Positions 31,164 to 41,237 of a stretch of DNA of 64,000 nt are shown in pieces. The first letter of the stretch is position 1, and the number at the start of each line of letters is the position of its first letter. This DNA comes from Craspedostauros australis (Eukaryota; Bacillariophyta; Bacillariophyceae; Mastogloiales; Achnanthaceae). The notes below the pieces were generated by a model. It was not told the origin of the DNA and ran no database searches. It saw only the letters and a program-made list of their open reading frames with translations. The translations under genes and the position numbers were made by a program. The stretch covers positions 806,001 through 870,000 of the forward strand of contig JAMXDE010000025.1 in assembly GCA_026770025.1 (NCBI GenBank), written 5' to 3'.

Positions 31164-31880
31164 ATATCAACAACAACAAATCAACAACACATCAAACAAA
31201 CACAACAATCATCAACAACAACAAATCAATCAAACACAACAACAATCAATCAATCAATCAACAACACATCAACACAACAACAACAATCAATCAATCAAAC
31301 ACATCAATCAATATCAACAACAACAATCAACAACAATAATCAATCAATCAACAACAAATCAACAATCAACCAACAACAACAATCAACACAACAACAACAA
31401 CAATAATCAATCAACAACACATCAATCAAACACAACAACAACAAATCAAACACAACAACAATAATCAATCAATCAAACACATCAATCAAACACAACAAAT
31501 CAAACACAACAATCAAACACAACAATCAATCAACAACAATCAATCAACAACAATCAAACACAACAAATCAACCAACAACAACAATCAACAACACATCAAT
31601 CAATCAACAACATATCAATCAATCAACAACATATCAATCAAACACAACAACCAACAACAACAATAATCAAACACAACAAATCAATATCAACAACAACAAT
31701 CAATCAACAATCAATCAAACACAACAATCAACAACAACAATCAATCAATCAATACCCCACCTATCAGAACAACACAACAATCAACAATCAATCAATCAAC
31801 AACAACAAATCAATCAACAACAAATCAATCAACAACAAATCAATCAACAACAATCAAACACAACAACAACAACAAATCAA
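31164..31880. repeat. CAA/TCAA-rich tract with a G-free strand
   Basis: From 31164 to 31766 the + strand contains no G at all (603 bases), being built of CAA, TCAA and ACACAA words; only one G occurs before about 31888. It directly abuts the right end of transposon A. No coding potential. Confidence 0.9.
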
Positions 31881-31889
31881 CAACAACGA

Positions 31890-32400
31890 ACATGTCTACC
31901 CGCCTCACCCATGACGGGCAAACATCAACCACAACACTTCCACCATCGGCATGATGAGACATCGAATGCGCCGAGCGCCTGTGGACGACTGGTGCTTGCG
32001 ATTGCTTTCGAATGCCCTCGACATGACGGGCATGCGTCAATCGCATCACTTCCACCATCAGTACTCTTACGATGAGACAACACATGCATCTCTCGACTCT
32101 ATTCTACCGGTGCTTGTGATTGCCTTCCAGTGCCTTCAACATGAATGGCAAAACATCAATCACATCACTTCCACCATCAGCCCAATGAGCCAACAAATGA
32201 GCTAACCGCCTCTGAATGGCCGGTGCTTGCGATTGCGTTGGAATGTCTGCAGCATTCTGATTAAACGTCAATCGCATCACTTCCACCATCAACACGATGA
32301 GCCAACAAATGAGTCGACCACCTCTGAACGGCCGGTGCTTGTGGTTGCATCCAAACGCCTCCAACGCGGTGAACAGACCACAACACAAACAACTAACTTA
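31890..32400. repeat. satellite-like repeat, right block
   Basis: Four units of 112-118 bp, with ATGAG-marked starts at 31953, 32071, 32184 and 32296, each preceded by CACTTCCACCATCA-type sequence and followed by CCGGTGCTTG(C/T)G. The GATGAGCCAACAAATGAG marker links them to the left block at 25881-26462. Confidence 0.8.
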
Positions 32401-32775
32401 CCAAGCAACTAAGCAACACACTACTAACAACGACAGTAACAACCAAAAGCAAGCGTCTTCTGAAGAACTTGCCGAGCGTATGATTACGGCAATTTGTTGT
32501 CCGCTCTCCGCCCTCCGGTGTTTTTGATTCCACAACAGTGCCCTCCTCCAAGAGTTCGATAGCACGAGAGCGATAGGCACCACCACGAGCCTGCAACACA
32601 ATACGACCTCCTCTTCGCCCGTCGGAAAACAATACTGAAACGCCCGAATATGCAGTTGTATTGATAGTCTAGCATTTCTAGAAAGTTTGGGAGTGCGGCT
32701 ACAACAACTACCTGCAAATAGAGTCAAGCGATGTGGTAAATGGCAAGGGCGCTGTGCGTAAAATTGCGATGTGCC
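32401..32775. other. short intergenic stretch
   Basis: Between the right satellite block and the 3' end of the disordered-protein gene. No gene or repeat recognised. Confidence 0.4.
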
Positions 32776-35700
32776 TCAGACGGACACATTGTCGTCATCA
32801 TCGTCCGGAATCATGCGGCAAGGATGCCCCGAAAAGGAATTGCGGCGTCGTCGTCTTGGTTCCTCCTCGTCGCCCCCGCTGGTTTCACGAGGCGGTTGCT
32901 TCGCGCTCTTGGATTTCTTTTTGGAGGAAGACTTCTTCTTGCTGCTCCTCGCCTTGCGCGTCGACGACTTGCGAGGGGACGATGGCCGAGGCCGACTGCG
33001 TTGCTGGGGTTCTTCGTCCTCGCCAGTGCTGATATCCGAGTCATCCGAGTCATCCGAATCTGAGGATGACGACGAGATGGCCATCATGCGGCTGGGATGT
33101 CCAGAGAAGGAGTGGCGACGCTCCGGTGGTCGTTTGATGACATCTTCGCGTTCTTCCGTTTCGACTGAGGCCATCGGTTCGCCGGCATCCTTCTTGCGAC
33201 GTATCGACGTGACGCTGCTTGAACGTATCTTCGTCTTGCTGCTGGAGCGGAGGCGTCCCCGCGGCGTTTGGGCCGTGGCGGTGTCGTCGCTGTCAATGAT
33301 GTCATCGTCACCTTGATCCAGGCGGTCCTTCTTCGACTTTTTGGACGACCGCTTCTTCTTGCCGGACTTGCGCCGCCTCCTGCGCTTGTCCGACGCCGAC
33401 GATGAGATGGAAGGCGATCGCTGTCGCCCGAAGTGGATGTCCACAATTTCCTCCTGGTGATACTTCAAGCCCAGGTAGGAGTGGACGAAGTGCGAAAATT
33501 CGTTGACGTACATGTCATCGTCGTCTGATTCCCAGTCCTCTCGCTGTCTTGCCTTGGGACCAAAATTGGAGGACCTCTGTGGCTGCTTTTTCTTGTTGGC
33601 GTTGAGGTTCCGTGGCGACTTCTCGATCTTGCCGACTGGCGTCTCGCTGATCTTCTCCAAGTAGGAGTCCATCTCCTTCGTGAAGCGAATGTCGTGCTCG
33701 AAGGCCTGGCGTTCCGAAACGGACATGAGGTGCATGGATTTGGACTTGTCGCCGTTGGGATCAAGCATCATGGGGATGTGCGGATTGGGTGCCGTGACGG
33801 CAGATGCGGCAGAGGGGGACACTGGGGGCACCTGCATCTGCAATTGCAAGAGGCCAAGCCCCGTGTTCTTGGCGACGGACCGCGTTGGCGACCTCGTGCC
33901 GATGGACTGCTGCTGCTGATCCTGCTGCTGGCGTTCGAATTCTGCCTTCGCGGCTTCGCGCTGCTGGTCCTGTTCTTCATCGGCGGCGGAAAGGAACTGC
34001 TGCATGATGAACGCCGCCTTATCCGAACCTCGTCGGTTCTCCTGCTTGGTGATGCGCGAAGGACGATTGAGGTAGAGCGGGCGCGAGGATGGATCCTTGG
34101 GCTGCTCCTCCTGCTGTCGCTTCGACGTGGTGTGCTCGCTGGTGTTGACCTTCTGGTCGCCCATGAAGAGCTCATCTTCGTCTGTGTCCACCTCGTACTG
34201 TGACGAAGCACGGCTGTCATTTTTGTCGTCACCTTCGTCGCTGGCATCGCCGAGGGCATCTTCGGGAATGTATCCCAGTCGCGTGCCGCCGTGCTGGCGG
34301 AAGCCTGGGACGAAGCGCACTGCGTGCTCGGATGACGCATCGGCACCTGCTGGCACAGTACTGTGGCCACTGGGGTCCTGCGGGCTGTCCTGAACATGGT
34401 GTGACGCGCTGTGCGTGGAACCAGCCGCAGTAGCCGGCGGTCTGCGTCGGCGCGCGGCCGAGGTCTGGGGCTGGCTGAATCCTGGCACGAAGCGGACTGC
34501 GTGCTCGGAGGAGTTGTAATCCTCATCCCATTCCTCGTCATCCGAATCCACGGCCGCACCGGCCCGTCGTCTGCGCGAGAGCGGTAGGAAATCCTCCATG
34601 AAGCGTTCCGACTGATGAATGAAATCGTGCATCTCCTCGTCCTCGTCCGCCTTTTTGTTGGCCTCCTCCTTGATGGTAGCAATGGTGCTGCACACCGGCT
34701 TTTTCGGAAGGCGTTGGGCGGCCAAGACGACGCGGGTCGCGCGCTCCGATTCCTGAATGTCATCCTCCAAATCGTTCATGTTGATCATGGGATGATTGAG
34801 GATGGTGGCCTTTGGCTTCGGTGCTGCTGCGTGGCTGTTGTTCTCTTCTTCATCGTCGTCGTTGTCGCTGCTGGAGCTGCTGCCATCGAGGATGTCGTCG
34901 TGCTCTTCGCTGTCGCTTTCGTATTCGTAGTCTGAATCGCTGGAGTCCGTGTACTCCATGTCGTCGTCCGTGATGAGGTCCTGATCGCTGGCCTCGTCCA
35001 CGGCATGCAGAGCCATCTGCTGCTTGAGGAGCACGATCCTCCTGGCATGGTCATCCGCGATATCGTCCTCCGTGCTGGTGCTGCATTCGGTCGGTTCCGG
35101 CGACATGGCGGCAGAATGCGTGGCGGCGGTCGAGGTCGAAAGTGCCTTCGGCCGCAGGTCGGGGAAGGCGCTGGTGGAATCCGCGCCCTTCATGCCCGAC
35201 TGCTTCTGCTGTTGTTGCAGACGCAGCAGCTGCTGGGCGCGCTGACGACGGCGCCTGCGCTGCTGCTGATTCTGCAGAGCTTCCTCGCCGTGCAGCCCAT
35301 CGGGATCGGGCTGCTGCGACGAGAAGGATTGGCGCGAGATCCATGAAAACTCGGAGACCACGGAGAGATCGTCGCCGATGTCCTCTTGCTTCTTGGAGGA
35401 CGTCTTGACGCTCGTGACTGGAGGAGCATCGTACTTGTCCTTGCTGCTGGTGCCTTTGGACGACGACTTCTTTTTCTTCTTCTTGGAACGTCGCTTCTTG
35501 CTGGCGGCCACCGTGGATGAGTTGCAGAAGCTGACGGCGTCGTCGTTGCCGGCAGCGTCCTTGTCCTTCTTTTTCTTCTTCGACGACTTGCGCTTCTTGT
35601 GCTTCTTCTTCGACTTCCGGCTCTTTTTGCTGACGCTGACGCTTGCGGTGTCAGCTGCGTTGCTATTTCCATGGCCGTGGCCATTGCCTGCGTCCCTGTC

Positions 35701-36201
35701 GTCGTCGACGTCGGTGGTGGCGAAAGCGATGGCGGATGCGGTGCTGTTGCCGCCCTGAAGGCTGTGGGCTGCGGCCTCCGCTGCTTTCATCATCGTCATC
35801 ATTTCGGAGCTGCTGTCGCCGGCGTCCGTCACCGTGTGCAGGCTTTGCGACAGGCCGTCTTTTCTTCTGTCCTTGCCCCTGCTCTTGGTCTTGGACTTGC
35901 CAGCGGTGGTGCTGCTGTTGCTTCGCTTCAGCATCCTGGGCACGTGGTCCGAGACGCTGCGGAAGCTCTTGGACTTGCCGATGCCCTTCCTCAGATCGCC
36001 GAAGCCGAAGGAGAAGCCCTTGCGGGAGGATGTGGATGCGGTGGCTGCGGTCGCCAACGAACGATCGGAGGATGGCTTGCCCTGGAAGGAGCCTTGTCGC
36101 TGTCCTTGCGATTTATCCGAGGTGTTCATCGTCTGGAAGCTGCTGGCGCTGCTGGAGCTCTTGCTCCTCTTCACCTTCGGTCGCGACAGCAGGCTCGTCA
36201 T
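32776..36201 (-). CDS. large intrinsically disordered Lys/Ser/Asp-rich protein
   Basis: 1,141 residues from the ATG at 36201; the frame is open further 5' but that part reads through short AT-rich repeats and looks like leader. No known domain. Composition is extreme: lysine clusters (for example KKSRKSKKKHKKRKSSKKKKK near residues 205-230), Ser/Asp/Glu runs, and poly-Gln/Arg near 310-345. Two pairs of internal repeats stand out: SEHAVRFVPGF twice (encoded near 34300-34330 and 34480-34507) and RRHSFSGHPSRM / RRNSFSGHPCRM near the C-terminus. These may be docking or phosphorylation motifs. No signal peptide, so silica-matrix targeting, which lysine clusters might suggest in a diatom, is not supported; nuclear or cytoskeletal scaffolding is possible. 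Confidence 0.8.
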   Translation of the reverse strand: MTSLLSRPKVKRSKSSSSASSFQTMNTSDKSQGQRQGSFQGKPSSDRSLATAATASTSSRKGFSFGFGDLRKGIGKSKSFRSVSDHVPRMLKRSNSSTTAGKSKTKSRGKDRRKDGLSQSLHTVTDAGDSSSEMMTMMKAAEAAAHSLQGGNSTASAIAFATTDVDDDRDAGNGHGHGNSNAADTASVSVSKKSRKSKKKHKKRKSSKKKKKDKDAAGNDDAVSFCNSSTVAASKKRRSKKKKKKSSSKGTSSKDKYDAPPVTSVKTSSKKQEDIGDDLSVVSEFSWISRQSFSSQQPDPDGLHGEEALQNQQQRRRRRQRAQQLLRLQQQQKQSGMKGADSTSAFPDLRPKALSTSTAATHSAAMSPEPTECSTSTEDDIADDHARRIVLLKQQMALHAVDEASDQDLITDDDMEYTDSSDSDYEYESDSEEHDDILDGSSSSSDNDDDEEENNSHAAAPKPKATILNHPMINMNDLEDDIQESERATRVVLAAQRLPKKPVCSTIATIKEEANKKADEDEEMHDFIHQSERFMEDFLPLSRRRRAGAAVDSDDEEWDEDYNSSEHAVRFVPGFSQPQTSAARRRRPPATAAGSTHSASHHVQDSPQDPSGHSTVPAGADASSEHAVRFVPGFRQHGGTRLGYIPEDALGDASDEGDDKNDSRASSQYEVDTDEDELFMGDQKVNTSEHTTSKRQQEEQPKDPSSRPLYLNRPSRITKQENRRGSDKAAFIMQQFLSAADEEQDQQREAAKAEFERQQQDQQQQSIGTRSPTRSVAKNTGLGLLQLQMQVPPVSPSAASAVTAPNPHIPMMLDPNGDKSKSMHLMSVSERQAFEHDIRFTKEMDSYLEKISETPVGKIEKSPRNLNANKKKQPQRSSNFGPKARQREDWESDDDDMYVNEFSHFVHSYLGLKYHQEEIVDIHFGRQRSPSISSSASDKRRRRRKSGKKKRSSKKSKKDRLDQGDDDIIDSDDTATAQTPRGRLRSSSKTKIRSSSVTSIRRKKDAGEPMASVETEEREDVIKRPPERRHSFSGHPSRMMAISSSSSDSDDSDDSDISTGEDEEPQQRSRPRPSSPRKSSTRKARSSKKKSSSKKKSKSAKQPPRETSGGDEEEPRRRRRNSFSGHPCRMIPDDDDDNVSV

Positions 36202-36210
36202 TGGGCTATG

Positions 36211-36262
36211 TTGTGCGAATATGTGTTGTATGAATATGTGTTGTATGAATATGTGTTGTACT
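36211..36262. repeat. 15-bp tandem repeat in the upstream leader
   Basis: About three copies of GAATATGTGTTGTAT lie 10-60 bp upstream of the start of the disordered-protein gene and are probably transcribed in its 5' leader. Confidence 0.7.
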
Positions 36263-39200
36263 TCTGGTTCAGTCTGCGTTAGTGTCGTTGCGTCGTTGTG
36301 GTTGCGCTGTTGGGTGATGCTTCTCCTTTTTCCTCTTGTTGTTGCGGAGGTGAGGTCGGAAGTAATGGAAACAATGGAAACAGTGGAAACAATGGAACCG
36401 ACGAGGACGTGCACCTTGGGAGGAAATGGTCTGTTGGTGCCTTGAGCGTTTTCCTGCCTCGTTATGTGCAATCCACGCGCGTCTGTGCCTTTTGTGCGTT
36501 TTGCTTTGAATGCTGATGCTCCCCTCAAGTACTGGCACAGTGCAGAGGGTGTGATACGATCTTTTCTGCTGCGCACTGAATACTACTACCAGACAAACTC
36601 GCAATTGCGGTTGTTCTCTAATTGCCGTTCGTTGTGCAATGAGGAGAGACGCAAAAATAGGCGACGGATGGTATCTGCTCTTGATCTTCTTCGGAAGTTG
36701 CGCGCGGTTTGTGTTGTTGAAATCGCCGCTTCGTCCAGCAGGGCGGAACAATCTGGATGGATCAACCGGAAGAACGCGGATCCAAGAACAGTGCCAAAGA
36801 GAGAGAGAGAGATTATCTCAAATGGCAACAACCTGTGTTGTCTCTTGCTGACTTCTCTACCTCCGTTTGTCTTGGTTGTTTGCAGGTCCTCTTGCTTCGC
36901 CGTTCCCTTTTGTGTTCTTGGCGCAATGCGGTTGCCAATTCGACCACCAATTCAAACGCGATGGCCAGCTGCAACACCAACAATCACACCAACGCAACAG
37001 CGGATGCAACTTTGGGCTCTCCGGAACCCGCTCGTGGGAAATCCAATGAGCACCTCGATGATCGATCCAATGCCGTCTCTCTGCCTCTATCTACGAGCCA
37101 CTCTGCTCTGCTCTACTCCATGTACTTGTTTCGTTCGGTTCGTTGCCTGTGTCTTTGACGTTCAGTTCCGGTGGCTCTGTTGCCTTCGTTGATGCCTCAC
37201 CCCCACCTGCCTGTTGGTACGTGTGTGATGATTTCTTCTCTGGGTAGCAGGCCGCCTCGAGTGCAGTTGCAGCAAAGCAGGATGCGTGTGCGCGTGCGAG
37301 TACGAGGATGATCAAGGGCAAGGGCAATCCGGGAAGGAAGCGCAACTGAGTATTTGCCGCTGTGAGAGTGAAGCCGATTAGCCGGCGCCCGCTCGGCCAC
37401 GCACACAACAACCGTGGAAACTTCCACGCTTTCGCTCAACGAACATGAGCACAAATCGCGCACTCTACTCGTGGCCAAGAACAACAAAAGCCTTCTCTTC
37501 TTACTTCACCAACGCAAACGCTGTTCCTTCGCTCGTCCACAAACGTCAACACAACGACGCACAACGCAACACATAGACCATCACGACACGAACTCCGACT
37601 GGTCGTATTCACATCCATCTTGGGCGCGGCCGTCACCTTCTTGCGTTCCTCCTTAATCAAGATTTACGCCTTTTGAATCTCGTTTGTTTCACATGCCGGG
37701 CATCAATGTCACGTCCAACCCAGTGCACAATACCGCCGCGCGTCTCCAAGTTCTATCCATCCATTAAGTAATGACGCTTCGCCAGAACGCAAATCAGACA
37801 GATTTTTCGTCGGTCGTTTGACAACAATCGAAGTACATCCACCTAATGACGATAACTGAAAAGTAATCGTGGATTGACGCATCCGAATACATGGCTCATG
37901 AGTGAAGCCTGCTACCCTTCATGGGACTGATGCAACTGAAGTACCTCAATTGAGATACTTCCAAGAGCTGCTGCAACTCTCCTTCACATACATTTGCGAA
38001 CAAATGCAGGCTCCAAGTTAGGCGTCTCACGGCAACGAGAAACGCATGTTTTGCTCCGCAGAAACATGTGTCCATCGCCACTTCGTAGACGCACCTCACA
38101 CATCCAAAGAACCTGCCCCCAACCAAACATGGGTTCGGCCTAATTGTGTCCTCGCGGCAACAGCGTATGAGGATGGGGCACGAGTACCAACACGAGTGGA
38201 TGTCTGTGTTTCGCCGCTGCTGTTGCTTTGCGCCGGTCAAGTCCGCGCGTTCGGCGTACTCCGCCCAGAGATACACAATCGCGGCGGATCCAAACGCCGA
38301 ACACATTTCTCTCCTTCACCATCAAGAGAGGCGAATTCCGTAGACATCGCCACCTCTCTTGGCTGATACTGATGCTTTTGGCGATGCAGTTGGCACACGA
38401 ATACGGCACGGAGCGGTTTCAGCCATAGGCGGCGCGAATGTGTGAGGATGCTGCGAGCAACAGATGTCCATACGACCTACTCTACTGGTTGTGGATGCAA
38501 GGCTCCCCGAGGAGGGAATGTGCTCCTGGAGGGAATGTGCTCCTGGAGGGAATCTCGCTTTGACTTCACAAAGACAACGCGAAGTTGGCATCGACTTCTA
38601 CCGTTCCAGATCCAGAAGATGCGCACTTCTGTGAGCCGCGAGTGCACCTCTCTCTTGCGAACACACGGAACGATGCTCAACTCTTCCTTCAGGTACACGC
38701 AAGATGGAAGGATGACACCAACTGGCGTGGGTGCTCTCCATCACTTTTCTTCCTGCCAATACGATTGCGATTACGGCACCCTTCATGTTGTCCAGCCTAC
38801 GAGCCATTTGCGGCTGAACTAGAGCATAGTATAATATTTTGCTTCGGGTTGTAGCGCAACAAGCGGCTGCTTGTCTGTTTCCGTCGTACCCATAGCCAGA
38901 CTCTTGGAATACGCGTCCTCGTAGGTGGGGAGGCTGGGGAGGTGGCTTTGCACTTGGCGAAGGAGGCGATCAATACTACAAAGAGAGAGACACCGATGCG
39001 GAACACTGCTCTGTGCTGGTGGAAGTGGAGCATGAGTCACACGCACGTTGAAATCCATGGACATGGAGGGGACAGGTTTGTCGATGCATCACTTCGACGT
39101 TGGTGATTGTGGACAAAGGTACTAATACAAATCGTGGGGTGGAAAGAAACCGAGTACCCTACGAGTAAGGATCTTGTCACGGATCTCGAAACGGCACCAA

Positions 39201-40000
39201 GCACTGGCAGAGTGATAGAACTCCGACAAGCAAGGAACTACTTGTGGAGTATACACGAGTGTATGGTGGTGGAGTAGCACAGAGTAGAGTAGAATACTCC
39301 ACTCTGGCCTATTCGTTCTCGTGCCCAACGCTCTGACTTCTCTCTCTCTCTCTCTGCGTCGAGTACCAAGAATTGGAACGCTGCATGCTGGAAGGAAAGT
39401 CGAGGTAAGCCAGCCGATCGGCACCAGGAGTTGCATTCCAGTCTAGCTCATCAATGCTCGTGTGCAAGTGTGCACAAACGGAAGCAGAGGTGCATCCGCG
39501 TAGTACCATACTCGTACTGTGCACTGTACATTGTACACTGTACACTGCGCGCTGTGCGCTGTGCGCTGTGCACTGTATCATTGTACTCCGTGCTCGTACA
39601 GGAACGGCGTTGCCCACTGGCAATTTCGCATCATTGCCAACCGTCTTCTTCCCCATCCGACCGAGGTTATGGTAATGGGATGACTATTACATACTCCGTG
39701 ACAATCATTAAGACGGTTGGAGCGACACACAATTACCCTCCGAGAGCGCTTACGTACGTCCACCGTCTTTCTTATCAGATTTCACCTCGCCTTTCCTCTT
39801 GGAGCAGAGTTCACTGATGTTCTTGGCTGTCTTGCGTCATTTTGGCATGGCCTTCCGTCGATTCCACCTTTTATGTTTCTGAGGATGCGCAGGCATCGGC
39901 GCTTCCATCAATTGTACCGTACCATACCGTACCATACCGTACCATACCGTACCGTACCGTACTCGTACTATACGCGTACTAGCAGGTATCTGCCACCAGG
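36263..40000. other. gene-poor region
   Basis: No intact gene recognised. Short repeats: GGAAACAATGGAAAC units at 36365-36400; GGAGGGAATGTGCTCCT units at 38510-38555; (GTGCGCT)n/(TGTACAC)n at about 39520-39580; CCGTACCATA x4 at about 39917-39960. A minus-strand frame 38819-39064 (81 codons, ending LVALQPEAKYYTML) is the most protein-like, but is unsupported by any motif. Confidence 0.4.
39917..39962. repeat. 10-bp GTAC-rich tandem repeat
   Basis: Four to five tandem copies of ACCGTACCAT, each containing a GTAC palindrome core, followed by GTACTCGTACTATACGCGTAC. Confidence 0.85.
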
Positions 40001-41237
40001 CCGATGTCGGAGGTGATCGCAACATTCTCGTTGGCCTGCCGCTGGATCTTGGATGGTACGGAAAGTCGTAGCCTCCAAGCCAGACGCGACAGGACCATCC
40101 GCACGTGCCATGGTTGTCGAGACACAACAGTATCGCAGTCATTCTCCTCTCACATTTCACAACAGCGTCAATTGAGTCTCTTGGCCATCGCTGCGGAGCC
40201 GTCATCGACACAACCATCTGGAAGTACGAGCGTCGAGTTCAGCGCTCGTTTGTTTTCAACATCTCGATCAACCTCACCCAACTATCAGCACTCCTTCGAT
40301 GCACGTGTCAACGCAAAGAGGAGGACAAGGAAAGCAACTGAGCACGCAGCGGGATCACGCTTCTTTGACCTCCATTGTGCCGTCGTCGTGGAGCAACAGA
40401 TCGGATTCCACCTTCACAACTCTCTAGATGAAACGAAATCGCTCCGACCGCGCAAGGGAACTGTCCAGACCAACGCAAGACGATGAAACAGATCGGGACA
40501 ATGATCAGGAACGCAACAATCGCATCAACCGCAACACCGAAGATGGTGATGCTGACGACGGTGATGGCAGCGGTGATGGCAGCGGTGATGGCAGCGATGA
40601 TGGTATGCTGGCAGCAGATCAACGGAATGGACAACGGCAAGACCAGCGACGCCAATCGGGAGATGCCTCAGACCAACAGTCTTCATCGTCGCCCTTGCCA
40701 CCATCCTCGTTCCTATTGGCGTTGCCCCTACCGCCGCAACATGAAGGAATGGCTGGTTGCGATCATACCCGGTCTCTCACTGGCGACCCAACGTCGTCCA
40801 TGTCGCAGAGTTGCTCCAGCTCGCGCAGACCAACGACCTTTGGGCAGTTGCCTGTGAGCTCCGTGTTTTTCGGACTCTTGCTGGACAGGTCCCAAGCAGT
40901 CCAACGGCATCGCAACAGAACTTGTCGGCCTGATGGTGGAAATCAATTTGGAAACTGCAGTAGTGGCATTCATCGCAGTCGCAGCCACCGGAGGAGGTAT
41001 CGCAACTACGGGCGGTCTTCGACGGAGCAGTCAAGGTCTCTGGCGTCTCGACGCGCTGTGTTGAACATGTTGACTGCGATCAACGAAGCTCTACGAATGG
41101 CCCGGCAGCATGAATTGAGCATTTCGACGAATTCTGATTCGAACGATCGTACCGCCCAAGGCAGCAGCGCCAACGAAGATGATAGTGGAACGGAGACGAA
41201 TGAAGAATCCGAATCCACCGACGATAGGCTGGGATAG
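40001..41237 (+). pseudogene. possible decayed membrane-protein gene or low-complexity coding region
   Basis: A 269-codon frame with ATG runs 40428-41237: Asp/Asn/Arg-rich start, GDGS repeats (GGTGATGGCAGC at 40560-40600), Arg/Ser-rich middle and acidic end (DDSGTETNEESESTDD). However the other two + frames carry protein-like hydrophobic pieces over the same DNA, such as PTVFIVALATILVPIGVAPT (about 40665-40735) and ETAVVAFIAVAATGGGIATT (about 40947-41005), as expected of a frameshifted membrane-protein gene. An upstream piece near 40030-40060 reads LACRWILDG, similar to the minus strand near 17410. I cannot decide between one real frame and a decayed gene. Confidence 0.3.

Larger units (their letters stand above)
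26463..31167. mobile_element. transposon A (host element, interrupted by a piggyBac-like insertion)
   Basis: Outer inverted ends are ATAGCCCTAATGA (26463-26475) and, reversed, ATATCCCTAATGA (31155-31167). Removing the inserted element 26507-30453 and one CTAC leaves an about 754-bp element matching element B (57786-58539). The arms carry seven copies of a palindrome-like motif, TTTGCGTCCGGACGCAAA: one at 26483-26497 (partial), then 30463-30480, 30492-30510, 30518-30537, 31054-31073, 31081-31098 (degenerate) and 31111-31128. The core (30541-31050) has long A and T runs and no convincing gene; a 73-codon frame at 30685-30906 is shared with B. Probably non-autonomous. Target duplication could not be decided. 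Confidence 0.85.

Noticed and set aside
25881-32400. CRISPR-like array from regularly spaced repeats
   Set aside because: Repeats are diverged satellite units without constant short repeat plus unique spacer structure, and the genome is eukaryotic.
32776-36201. Silica-matrix (silaffin-like) protein because of lysine clusters
   Set aside because: No signal peptide is present for entry into the secretory route.
36202-36576. N-terminal extension of the disordered protein (125 more codons)
   Set aside because: It translates a 15-bp DNA repeat (HIFIQHIFIQ) and has a different composition from the rest; the ATG at 36201 is preferred.
40308-40655. Minus-strand hydrophobic frame rich in Ile/Val/Ala
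   Set aside because: It is the complement of Asp/Asn/Gly repeats on the + strand, which automatically yields Ile/Val/Ala codons.
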